From positions 1 through 11,714 of the forward strand of contig JAIKYL010000075.1 in the NCBI GenBank assembly GCA_024683255.1: a stretch of 11,714 bases of DNA. Reading direction: 5' to 3'. Under the pieces are notes generated by a model that had not been told where the DNA came from, made no database searches, and saw only the letters and a list, made by a program, of their open reading frames with translations. The DNA is from Bacteroidales bacterium. GTDB lineage: Bacteria > Bacteroidota > Bacteroidia > Bacteroidales > UBA932. Each line of letters starts with the position of its first letter. Position 1 is the first letter of the stretch. The position numbers and the translations under genes were made by a program. This document shows positions 1 to 5,908 of this stretch, piece by piece.

Positions 1-330
1 GATTTGGTTTCTCGTCCGGAACTCTCTCTTGGAGAACTGCTCCGTTTTGTTCCACGTGGAACTTTTCCACAAGAAGTTGTTACTTCCGTGGAGGTTTCCC
101 TGAAGTATGCGGGCTATATTGAGCGGGAGAAGCAGCAGGCCGAAAAGAATAATAGGCTTGAATATATCAAGATTCCGGCCGATTTTGACTTCAGCGAAAT
201 CCAGGGTTTGACCATAGAATGCAGGCAAAAATTGGCAAAATATAAGCCTGAGACCATCGCTCAGGCTTCCAGGATCTCCGGTGTTTCTCCGGCGGATATA
301 TCCGTTCTATTGGTGTACTTCGGGCGATAA
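1..330 (+). CDS. mnmG: MnmG (GidA) tRNA uridine-34 carboxymethylaminomethyl modification enzyme, C-terminal fragment
   Basis: The reading frame is already open at base 1 (codons Asp-Leu-Val-Ser-Arg-Pro-Glu) and ends at TAA 328-330, so only the last 109 residues are visible; the start lies upstream of the window. The fragment matches the MnmG C-terminal helical domain: an SRPE-L-SL-ELL segment, the conserved YAGYIERE motif, an IP-DFDF-EIQGLTIE-R-KL stretch and the terminal QASRISGVSPADISVLLVY. In the family, MnmG is an FAD- and NADH-dependent enzyme that acts with the GTPase MnmE on the wobble uridine of certain tRNAs, and this C-terminal domain is the part that contacts MnmE and tRNA. FAD-binding motifs are outside the window. 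One oddity is that codons 16-22 of the visible part (FVPRGTF) are formed by a parS-like palindrome lying in what is normally a variable loop. The gene converges on ruvA. Confidence 0.93.
   Translation, partial: DLVSRPELSLGELLRFVPRGTFPQEVVTSVEVSLKYAGYIEREKQQAEKNNRLEYIKIPADFDFSEIQGLTIECRQKLAKYKPETIAQASRISGVSPADISVLLVYFGR
48..63. promoter_or_regulatory. parS: parS-like ParB-binding palindrome inside mnmG
   Basis: TGTTCCACGTGGAACT: the inner 14 bases (49-62) are a perfect palindrome and 15 of 16 bases fit the bacterial parS form TGTTCCACGTGGAACA. It is inside the mnmG reading frame and contributes the residues VPRGT. parS sites are the specific loading points for ParB, which spreads along DNA for chromosome segregation, and they cluster around the replication origin in most phyla. 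That it binds ParB here is inferred from the sequence match and from a second copy 293 bp away. Confidence 0.8.
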
Positions 331-340
331 AGCCGCTTTT

Positions 341-356
341 TGTTCCACGTGGAACG
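341..356. promoter_or_regulatory. parS: parS-like ParB-binding palindrome in the mnmG/ruvA gap
   Basis: TGTTCCACGTGGAACG: the same 14-bp perfect palindrome (342-355) as the copy inside mnmG. It occupies about half of the 31-bp gap between the two convergent stop codons. A 9-bp direct repeat AGCCGCTTT lies on each side (331-339 and 366-374). The palindrome could in principle form a small hairpin, but exact agreement with parS and the presence of two copies make a ParB site the better reading. Confidence 0.8.
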
Positions 357-361
357 TAAAA

Positions 362-949
362 CTACAGCCGCTTTAGGGCGGCTTTTATTATGTCTTCCAC
401 ACGGGCTGTGGGATTCTCTTTGAGGATTCCGGGCAGCGCTTTGCCAATGTTTGCCTTGGTAAAGCCCAGCATAACAAGAGCTGTTGTGGCTTCTTCCACC
501 AGGGCCGAATTCTCTGTTTTGAAGAGGGCGGAGGACTCGCTTCCCTCCCCTTTTACCACCTTATCCTTTAGTTCTAAAACCAGCCTCTGAGCGCTCTTGA
601 GGCCGATTCCCTTTACGCTTTTGATCCTATTTACGTTCTCCGAAAGGATGGCCTGACGGATCTCTTCCGAGGTTAAGGAAGACAGCATCATCCGGGCCGA
701 TGCAACCCCTATTCCGGAGACGCTTATAAGCAGCCGGAACAACTCCCTTTCATCCTTTGTTGCAAAGCCAAAATACAGTTCTTCGTCTTCCCGAATATAA
801 TGGTGGATGTATGCAACGGCCTGCGTTTGCTGCTGAAAAGCCTCGTAGGTCTGCAGGGAAATGAGGATAGAATACCCTATACCCGCGTTTTCCAGAATTA
901 ACTCGGTGGGCGTTAATTCTATAATTTGTCCTTTAATATAGTCTATCAT
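362..949 (-). CDS. ruvA: Holliday junction branch migration complex subunit RuvA
   Basis: A 195-residue protein, close to the usual RuvA length of about 200. RuvA forms tetramers that bind the four-way Holliday junction and recruit the RuvB motor; RuvC then resolves the junction. Three parts are visible: an N-terminal OB fold (residues 1-62, starting MIDYIKGQI and including the YIREDEELYFGF segment), a middle domain with two helix-hairpin-helix motifs (SGIGVASA at 78-85 and KGIGLKSAQRL at 113-123), and a C-terminal three-helix domain that contacts RuvB (about 150-195, EEATTALVMLGF). The start at 949 gives the usual N-terminus; an in-frame ATG at 976 would add nine residues and lies upstream of the promoter -7 box. 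No ruvB or ruvC is visible. The gene is divergent from sufS and convergent with mnmG. Confidence 0.95.
   Translation of the reverse strand: MIDYIKGQIIELTPTELILENAGIGYSILISLQTYEAFQQQTQAVAYIHHYIREDEELYFGFATKDERELFRLLISVSGIGVASARMMLSSLTSEEIRQAILSENVNRIKSVKGIGLKSAQRLVLELKDKVVKGEGSESSALFKTENSALVEEATTALVMLGFTKANIGKALPGILKENPTARVEDIIKAALKRL
366..387 (+). terminator. Candidate intrinsic terminator for mnmG, overlapping the ruvA 3' end
   Basis: AGCCGC (366-371) pairs with GCGGCT (378-383) around a 6-nt loop and is followed on the plus strand by TTT and A. It lies inside the last codons of the oppositely oriented ruvA (Ala-Ala-Leu-Lys-Arg-Leu). An alternative upstream arm, AAAGCCGC at 329-336, can pair with GCGGCTTT at 378-385 and would then enclose the parS site. 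The stem is short and the T-tract is weak, so this is only a candidate. Confidence 0.45.
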
Positions 950-953
950 AATG

Positions 954-984
954 CAAAAATATGTAAATTTGCACACTTAAACAA
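954..984 (-). promoter_or_regulatory. Bacteroidota-type promoter of ruvA
   Basis: Reading the minus strand, TTG (984-982) is followed after 20 bases by TATTTTTG (961-954), an exact match to the Bacteroidota -7 box TAnnTTTG. Only four bases separate the box from the ruvA ATG at 949, so transcription would start at or next to the first codon. The resulting mRNA would be leaderless or nearly so, and this also excludes the more upstream ATG as the true start. Confidence 0.6.
964..971 (+). promoter_or_regulatory. Bacteroidota-type -7 box of the sufS run
   Basis: TAAATTTG is an exact TAnnTTTG match, 18 bases before the sufS ATG at 990, giving an expected leader of roughly 13-15 nt. I see no convincing TTG at the -33 position. 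It sits just 2 bp from the ruvA -7 box on the other strand. Confidence 0.5.
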
Positions 985-989
985 GACAT

Positions 990-2216
990 ATGAACGTTAA
1001 AGAAATACGCGGACAGTTTCCCATTCTTGCCACAAAAGTGTATGGCAAACCGTTGGTGTATTTGGATAACGCAGCCTCTTCCCAGCGCCCTCTGGCAGTG
1101 ATTCAGGAGTTGGGAAAACTTTCCCAGGAGGCCAACGCAAACATTCATCGTGCGGTTCATTTTCTTGCCGGACAAGCCACGGAAGCGTACGAAAATACCC
1201 GCGATTTCGTTAAGGAATATCTCAACGCATCGGCCAGGGAAGAGATCATTTTTACCTCCGGTGCAACGGCTTCCATCAACCTGGTTGCGTTCTCTTTTGG
1301 TGAGGCTTTTGTCCATGAAGGAGACGAGATCATAGTGTCCGTTGCAGACCATCATTCCAACATCGTTCCCTGGCAGATGCTTTGCCAGCGTAAAAAGGCC
1401 GTTCTTAAAGTCCTTGACATTAAGGAAAATGGAACCTTGGCGGTGGACAGTTTGGAAAAACTCCTTTCCCGGCGCACTAAGATTGTGGCTATCTCACACA
1501 TTTCCAATGTGTTAGGCGTTATAAATCCGGTTAAGGAAATTGTTGGCATTTGTCACAAAAAGGGTATTCCTGTGCTGGTTGACGGCGCCCAGGGAATCGT
1601 CCACTCCCCCGTGGACGTCCAGGATTTGGACTGCGATTTTTACGCCTTTTCCGGTCATAAAGTTTATGCCGCCACAGGTACCGGCGTGCTCTATGGGAAG
1701 AAAAAATGGCTGGAGGCTATGCCACCTTACATGGGTGGCGGAGAGATGATTGAAACGGTCAGTTTCAGCGGAACAACTTACGCTCCCGTGCCTGCAAAAT
1801 TTGAGGCCGGAACGCAAAATTTCAATGCCATTCCAACGCTCCTTCCAGCCCTGCAGCTGCAGAAGCGTTACATTTTTGATGCGGAAGTAATTGATTATCA
1901 AAGGGGAGTTTGTAACTATGTTTACAATTTCCTAAATAATCACCCTTTGATCACGCTGTATGGACAGCCAGAGAATCCAGAGCAGAAAATACCCCTGTTT
2001 TCCTTTGCCGTCAAGGGTGCCCACCATGAAGATTTGGCCCTGATTTTGGATAAGTTGGGCATTGCCGTCCGTTCCGGGCAAATGTGTGCGGAGCCGCTTA
2101 TGGACCGCCTGGGTGTTACCGGGCTCCTGAGAGCCTCCTTCGCCCCCTACAATACAATGGAAGAGGCGGAATACTTTGTAAATGCCCTGGAAACGGCCAT
2201 TAAAATGCTTATTTAA
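990..2216 (+). CDS. sufS: Cysteine desulfurase SufS
   Basis: A 408-residue pyridoxal-phosphate enzyme of the group II NifS/SufS type, full length for the family. It takes the sulfur of L-cysteine as a persulfide on its own active-site cysteine, releases alanine, and passes the sulfur to SufE for iron-sulfur cluster assembly. Visible motifs are YLDNAASSQRP (24-34), the cofactor-stacking histidine region ADHHSNIVPW (119-128), the phosphate/ring-binding Asp in VDGAQ (198), the Schiff-base lysine in SGHK (Lys224), and the catalytic cysteine in RSGQMCAEP (Cys366), followed by LRASFAPYNT with Arg381. The short loop around Cys366 is the SufS type that depends on SufE, and sufE is the next gene. ATG at 990 is supported by the upstream -7 box and by the normal family N-terminus. 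Confidence 0.95.
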   Translation: MNVKEIRGQFPILATKVYGKPLVYLDNAASSQRPLAVIQELGKLSQEANANIHRAVHFLAGQATEAYENTRDFVKEYLNASAREEIIFTSGATASINLVAFSFGEAFVHEGDEIIVSVADHHSNIVPWQMLCQRKKAVLKVLDIKENGTLAVDSLEKLLSRRTKIVAISHISNVLGVINPVKEIVGICHKKGIPVLVDGAQGIVHSPVDVQDLDCDFYAFSGHKVYAATGTGVLYGKKKWLEAMPPYMGGGEMIETVSFSGTTYAPVPAKFEAGTQNFNAIPTLLPALQLQKRYIFDAEVIDYQRGVCNYVYNFLNNHPLITLYGQPENPEQKIPLFSFAVKGAHHEDLALILDKLGIAVRSGQMCAEPLMDRLGVTGLLRASFAPYNTMEEAEYFVNALETAIKMLI

Positions 2217-2236
2217 AGAGTTTTAGCGAAAAAGTG

Positions 2237-2650
2237 ATGCTCACCCTGGAAGAAAAGAAACAAGCCGTTATAGAGGATTTCTCGCTGTATGAGGAGTGGC
2301 TGGACAAGTACGAATACCTTATAGAGTTGGGGAAAAGTCTGGACGCTTATCCGGAAGAGAAAAAGACGGAAGACCACCTCATAAAAGGCTGTCAGTCACG
2401 CGTTTGGCTGGACTATAACCTCCAGGATGGGAAGCTCTTTTTCCAGGCCGACAGCGACGCCATCATCACCAAGGGAATCATATCCCTTCTCATCGGCGTT
2501 TATTCCGGCCGTACGCCGGAGGAAATTGCTGCCGATGACTTTGGTTTTATTGAAGAGATTGGCCTTAAAGAGAATCTTTCCCCCACCCGCGCCAATGGGC
2601 TGGTTTCTATGATTGAAAAGATTAGAGAGATTGCTGCAAATGCCAGATAA
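2237..2650 (+). CDS. sufE: Sulfur acceptor protein SufE
   Basis: A 137-residue protein with the SufE fold. It accepts persulfide sulfur from SufS on a conserved cysteine and delivers it to the SufBCD scaffold. The acceptor cysteine is Cys52 in the hallmark IKGCQSRVW motif, with the usual FSLYEEWLDKYEYLIELG near the N-terminus and an L-P-NGL-like segment (LSPTRANGLVSMI) near the C-terminus. ATG at 2237 is preferred over the GTG directly in front of it (2234); the two differ by one residue. It lies 20 bp after sufS in the same direction, and its 3' end overlaps the next gene by 11 bp, so co-transcription and coupled translation are likely. Confidence 0.94.
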   Translation: MLTLEEKKQAVIEDFSLYEEWLDKYEYLIELGKSLDAYPEEKKTEDHLIKGCQSRVWLDYNLQDGKLFFQADSDAIITKGIISLLIGVYSGRTPEEIAADDFGFIEEIGLKENLSPTRANGLVSMIEKIREIAANAR

Positions 2651-3017
2651 AGAAGTACTTACAGCGGATGATGTGAAGGAGTTACAACCCCTTTATGCGG
2701 CTGTTATCGCTGCGCTTAAGGAGGTTTACGACCCGGAAATCCCCGTGAATATCTATGACCTGGGCCTTATCTATGAACTTACCATCAGCAAGGCCCGGGA
2801 GGTCTTTATTTTGATGACATTTACCGCACCCAACTGCCCTATGGCAGACCAGGTTATGGCGGAGGTTCAGCAGAGCGTGGAAGACGTTCCCGGAGTGACA
2901 AAATGTACCATAGAACTCACTTTCGAGCCGGTTTGGGACCGCAGCATGCTCTCCGAAGAAGCCCGCGTGGAACTGGGATTGGACTATGAAGAAGACGACT
3001 ACGGAAAGCTGGACTAA
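2640..3017 (+). CDS. DUF59/MIP18-family iron-sulfur cluster maturation protein (SufT/PaaD-like)
   Basis: A 125-residue acidic protein of the MIP18 (DUF59) family. Family hallmarks are VYDPEIPVNIYDLGLIYE (29-46), a TFTAPNCP motif with conserved Cys66, and the C-terminal FEPVWDRSMLSEEARVELG. Relatives include SufT and PaaD, which help insert or mature Fe-S clusters in target proteins. The position directly behind sufS-sufE supports such a role; the precise step and client proteins are inference. The start at 2640 (ATG-Pro-Asp-Lys) lies inside the sufE end, and upstream in-frame TTG codons would add non-conserved residues. A very acidic tail (YEEDDYGKLD) closes the protein. Confidence 0.88.
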   Translation: MPDKEVLTADDVKELQPLYAAVIAALKEVYDPEIPVNIYDLGLIYELTISKAREVFILMTFTAPNCPMADQVMAEVQQSVEDVPGVTKCTIELTFEPVWDRSMLSEEARVELGLDYEEDDYGKLD

Positions 3018-3499
3018 TGGAAAGGGTGGACGTATATCTGGGTTTGGGATCCAATGAGGGAGACCGGGATTTGAATCTTCTCCGGGCCATGAACCTGCTG
3101 GACCAGGCCTTTGGAACGCATCCGGAGCGCATTTCCCGCATAGTGGAAACGCACTCCTGGGGCTTTGACGGGCCGGATTTCCTAAATCTGTGCGTCCTGT
3201 ACCGCCTGCCTTGTAAGGGCACTCCGCAGGATCAGGCAATGGCTATTCTTCACCAGGTGAAGGAGGTGGAAAAGGCGCTTGGACGCAAGGAAGAGGAGCA
3301 TTTTGATGCCGAAGGAAACCGCATTTACCACAACCGGCCGATAGACATTGACATTTTGCTATTTGGAACGGAAACAATTCATACAGAGGAACTTTACGTG
3401 CCTCATCCGCTCATCGCCCAGCGGGATTTCGTGCTAAAACCGCTCCTGGAAATCTCGAAACCCAATGTAAGAGAGGCATTTCCGGAAATATTTGCGTAA
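3017..3499 (+). CDS. folK: 2-amino-4-hydroxy-6-hydroxymethyldihydropteridine pyrophosphokinase
   Basis: A 160-residue HPPK of normal length. It moves the pyrophosphate of ATP onto 6-hydroxymethyl-7,8-dihydropterin, the step before dihydropteroate synthase in folate synthesis. Visible signatures are the N-terminal YLGLGSNEGDR (7-17), the metal-binding RPIDIDILLFG with Asp110 and Asp112, and HPLIAQRDFVLKPL (130-143), which contains the conserved Arg-Asp-Phe and Pro-Leu positions. ATG at 3017 shares its A with the stop codon of the preceding gene (TAATG), the tightest coupling in this run. Folate synthesis has no clear link to sulfur mobilisation, so this looks like an operon of convenience. No folB or folP is nearby. 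Confidence 0.94.
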   Translation: MERVDVYLGLGSNEGDRDLNLLRAMNLLDQAFGTHPERISRIVETHSWGFDGPDFLNLCVLYRLPCKGTPQDQAMAILHQVKEVEKALGRKEEEHFDAEGNRIYHNRPIDIDILLFGTETIHTEELYVPHPLIAQRDFVLKPLLEISKPNVREAFPEIFA

Positions 3500-3522
3500 A
3501 TTTGCCCTTCTGAACGACATTT

Positions 3523-3548
3523 GTCTTTCTGAACGAAGTGAAGAATCT
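3523..3548. repeat. Short dispersed-repeat remnant before glyS
   Basis: Bases 3531-3548 read GAACGAAGTGAAGAATCT, preceded by GTCTTTCT. This is close to a 26-bp intergenic element (core GAGCGAAGCGAAGAATCT, preceded by GTCATTCT) that I recall as occurring in many copies in genomes of several phyla; I count three differences over 26 bp. A partial second copy, TTCTGAACGA, lies just upstream (3508-3517). Both sit in the 66-bp folK-glyS gap. Its function is not established. Confidence 0.5.
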
Positions 3549-3565
3549 AATATAATTAATAGTAT

Positions 3566-5107
3566 ATGACACAGGAAGAACTTTTCAAAGTATTGGTTGC
3601 CCATTGCAAGGAATATGGCTTTATATTCCCCTCCAGTGAGATTTATGACGGCCTGGCCGCTGTATATGATTATGGTCAGATGGGTGTCCAGCTCAAGAAC
3701 AATATCAAGAACTATTGGTGGGAGGCCATGACCCGCCTCAACGAGAACATCGTGGGTATTGATTCCTGCGTGTTCATGCACCCCAAAACATGGGTTGCAA
3801 GTGGCCACGTGGCCGCTTTTAACGATCCGCTCATTGATAATAAGGATTCCAAGAAGCGTTATCGTGCCGATGTTCTCATCGAGGATTATCTGGCCAAGAT
3901 CGAGGAGAAAATGGACAAGGAAGTGGCCAAAGGCCGCAAGAAATTCGGCGACGCCTTCAACGAAGAGCAGTTCCGCGCCACCAACCCCAACATCCTCCGC
4001 GAAAAAGCCAAGTACGATGAGGTGCACGCCCGTTATCTGGCCGCCGAAAACGCCAATGACCTGGCCGAATATCGGCAGATTATCATAGACTGCGGCATTG
4101 TGTGCCCCATTTCCGGCACCGCCAACTGGACCGATGTGCGCCAGTTCAACCTCATGTTCTCCACCACCATGGGAAGCACCGGAAATGCTGATATAGATAA
4201 GATTTATCTGCGTCCGGAGACCGCCCAGGGCATTTTTGTGGAGTATCTGAACGTTCAGAAAACCGGCCGTATGAAGATTCCTTTCGGCATTGCGCAGATT
4301 GGTAAGGCCTTCCGCAACGAGATTGTGGCCCGCCAGTTCATCTTCCGCATGAGGGAGTTCGAGCAGATGGAAATGGAGTTCTTTGTGAAGCCCGGAACGG
4401 AGATGGAATGGTTCAAAAAATGGAAGGAGAACCGCATGAAATGGCATGTAAATATTGGAATGGGGGCCGAGAATTACCGTTTCCACGACCATGAGAAGCT
4501 GGCCCACTATGCCAATGCAGCCACGGATATCGAGTTCAATTTCCCCTTCGGCTTCAAGGAACTGGAAGGCATCCACAGCCGCACGGACTTCGACCTGGGT
4601 AACCACCAGAAACTCTCCGGCAAGAAGATCCAGTATTTCGATCCGGAAACCAATGAAAGCTATGTTCCCTACTGCGTGGAAACGTCCATCGGTGTGGACC
4701 GCATGTGCCTGGCCGTGCTCTCGCACGCGTATACCGTAGAGAAGCTGGAAAACGGCGAGGAGCGCGTTGTAATGAAGATTCCGGCCCCGCTGGCCCCCAT
4801 CAAGGTGGCTGTTATGCCGCTGGTGAAAAAGGACGGTCTGCCGGAGGTTGCCCAAAAGGTTGTGGACCTTCTCAAGTACGATTTCTCCTATCAGTACGAC
4901 GAAAAAGATTCCATCGGCAAGCGTTATCGCCGGCAGGATGCCATCGGCACTCCTTTCTGCGTTACCGTGGACCACGACACCCTGCAAGATGGCTGTGTAA
5001 CCGTCCGTGACCGCGATTCCATGACGCAGGAACGCGTTAAGATCGAGGATCTGCGGGACATGATTGATAAGAAGGTGTCCCTCACAAATCTGCTTAGAAA
5101 CCTCTAG
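3566..5107 (+). CDS. glyS: Glycyl-tRNA synthetase, class II, dimeric single-chain type
   Basis: A 513-residue enzyme that charges tRNA-Gly with glycine using ATP. It is the single-polypeptide dimeric GlyRS found in Bacteroidota, not the alpha/beta two-subunit type. Order of parts: N-terminal catalytic segment (FIFPSSEIYDGLAAVYDYGQMG, about 19-40), a family insertion (about 85-190) with lysine-rich helices, TDVRQFNLMF, the YLRPETAQGIF motif (about 214-224), class II motif 2 (AQIGKAFRNEI through REFEQMEMEFF, about 242-273), motif 3 ETSIGVDRMCLAVL (about 372-385), and a C-terminal anticodon-binding domain (about 405-500) with the YQYDEKDSIGKRYRRQDAIGTPFCVTVD stretch in two pieces. ATG at 3566 gives the usual N-terminus. 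Codon choice is strongly biased to G or C at third positions, as in dnaE and tonB, which suggests high expression. Confidence 0.96.
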   Translation: MTQEELFKVLVAHCKEYGFIFPSSEIYDGLAAVYDYGQMGVQLKNNIKNYWWEAMTRLNENIVGIDSCVFMHPKTWVASGHVAAFNDPLIDNKDSKKRYRADVLIEDYLAKIEEKMDKEVAKGRKKFGDAFNEEQFRATNPNILREKAKYDEVHARYLAAENANDLAEYRQIIIDCGIVCPISGTANWTDVRQFNLMFSTTMGSTGNADIDKIYLRPETAQGIFVEYLNVQKTGRMKIPFGIAQIGKAFRNEIVARQFIFRMREFEQMEMEFFVKPGTEMEWFKKWKENRMKWHVNIGMGAENYRFHDHEKLAHYANAATDIEFNFPFGFKELEGIHSRTDFDLGNHQKLSGKKIQYFDPETNESYVPYCVETSIGVDRMCLAVLSHAYTVEKLENGEERVVMKIPAPLAPIKVAVMPLVKKDGLPEVAQKVVDLLKYDFSYQYDEKDSIGKRYRRQDAIGTPFCVTVDHDTLQDGCVTVRDRDSMTQERVKIEDLRDMIDKKVSLTNLLRNL

Positions 5108-5108
5108 T

Positions 5109-5690
5109 ATGGGTCCGCTGGCGCTGTTCATAACAGCCGTCCTGGCCACGCTGGTGCTATACTTCTGGGCCCGGAAAGCTCAGTTGGAAAAGCAGCTTCT
5201 GGAGGAAAGGGAGGAAAACGAGCGCATGCTCTCCACTGCGGAGGACCTGCGCTCGCGCCTTCGTTCCCTGGAGCGTCGGCAAGGCAAAAGCAAGGCTCCT
5301 CTTTCGGGCCTTGACACCCTAGACCGCCTGTGCGAACAGTACTATGTTTACGAGGGAACGGACAATTTGCAACCCCGTATTTTGAAGGAAGTCCGCTCCA
5401 TTGTGGAGGGTCTTCGCAACGATCCTTCGGCCCAAAAATCCCTCGAGTCGGCGCTCAATGAATCGGCCGATAATGTGATGGTGAAACTCCGCGAAGCCTT
5501 CCCGAAATGGAAGGAAGAAGACTACCTTCTCTACCTCTTTGCGGCCTCCGGTTTCTCCTCCACCACCATCTCAACCCTGCTTGAAAAGGACAAACCTTAC
5601 GTCTATAATAGGCTCTACAGGCTCAAAGAACGCATCAAATCGGCTACTTCTGAGCACCAGAATCTCTTCCTGGACTGCCTGGAAAAATAA
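5109..5690 (+). CDS. Membrane-anchored coiled-coil protein with C-terminal helix-turn-helix, function unknown
   Basis: A 193-residue protein I cannot name. Residues 3-20 form one hydrophobic membrane segment (PLALFITAVLATLVLYFW) followed by positive charge, which predicts that the rest is cytoplasmic. Residues 22-60 are a charged coiled coil. The C-terminal part (about 130-178: FPKWKEEDYLLYLFAASGFS, then STTISTLLEKDKPYVYNRL and YRLKERI) resembles the LuxR-like helix-turn-helix ending found on many Bacteroidales membrane regulators, which usually carry tetratricopeptide or sensor domains; no such domain is present here. A plausible role is a membrane-tethered DNA-binding or signalling protein, but this is inference. 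ATG at 5109 is one base after the glyS stop (TAGTATG), so the two are probably co-transcribed. The reading frame is open farther upstream, inside glyS, but that extension lacks any family character. Confidence 0.75.
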   Translation: MGPLALFITAVLATLVLYFWARKAQLEKQLLEEREENERMLSTAEDLRSRLRSLERRQGKSKAPLSGLDTLDRLCEQYYVYEGTDNLQPRILKEVRSIVEGLRNDPSAQKSLESALNESADNVMVKLREAFPKWKEEDYLLYLFAASGFSSTTISTLLEKDKPYVYNRLYRLKERIKSATSEHQNLFLDCLEK

Positions 5691-5711
5691 TAATTTTAAT
5701 AAGTGACGAAC

Positions 5712-5735
5712 GTCGAAAATTTGAGGGTTTTCGAC
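5712..5735. terminator. Perfect 8-bp hairpin, candidate terminator
   Basis: GTCGAAAA (5712-5719) and TTTTCGAC (5728-5735) form a perfect inverted repeat around the 8-nt loop TTTGAGGG, 22 bp after the stop of the membrane/HTH gene. The next bases (ATTATAAC) are AT-rich but not a true T-run, so it could equally be a regulatory palindrome. On position, transcription termination after the glyS pair is the simplest reading. Confidence 0.4.
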
Positions 5736-5749
5736 ATTATAACTATGGG

Positions 5750-5872
5750 CTGCGAGATTTTACCAAAATCGCACCTTTATAATTAATTGATTTTCAGTTA
5801 TTTCTAAAATAGCCCTGCGAGATTTTTATCCCACCAAAAATTTTTTTTGCTAAAAAAAGGTGCGACCTTTGC
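5750..5872 (+). promoter_or_regulatory. tonB upstream region with a repeated promoter-like module
   Basis: The likely tonB -7 box is GACCTTTG (5864-5871), a 7-of-8 fit to TAnnTTTG, 37 bp before the tonB ATG; a TTTG at 5846-5849 is closer than the usual -33 spacing. The word CTGCGAGATTTT occurs twice, at 5750-5761 and 5815-5826. Each copy leads into an ACCTTT word (5773-5778 and 5865-5870), but only the second continues to the G that completes the box. The first copy also forms a hairpin, TGCGA (5751-5755) with TCGCA (5769-5773). Poly-A and poly-T tracts (5836-5858) lie between. Confidence 0.45.
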
Positions 5873-5908
5873 ATTGAAGAATAACCAAAACATCAAAAAT
5901 ATCGCATT

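Noticed and set aside
947..976. Longer RuvA beginning at ATG 976
   Set aside because: The extra nine residues (MCKFTYFCI) are not family-like, and the start would lie upstream of the predicted transcription start.
2682..3239. 185-codon minus-strand frame across the DUF59/folK junction
   Set aside because: It overlaps two clear, conserved plus-strand genes and its product (Pro/Gly/Arg-rich) matches nothing.
3802..3815. Palindrome GGCCACGTGGCC inside glyS as a possible third parS
   Set aside because: It shares only the central CCACGTGG; the TT/AA flanks that define the parS half-sites are replaced by G and C, and the codons encode a normal GlyRS segment (SGHVAAF).
5064..5108. Upstream extension of the membrane/HTH protein into glyS
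   Set aside because: It would overlap the conserved glyS end by 44 bases and place charged residues before the membrane helix; ATG 5109 gives a clean short N-terminus one base after the glyS stop.
3434..5149. 571-codon open frame on the minus strand opposite glyS
   Set aside because: Its codons lie in exact register with glyS codons; it stays open because glyS rarely uses TTA, CTA and TCA. The translation is low-complexity His/Leu/Gly-rich with no domain, and glyS is unmistakable.
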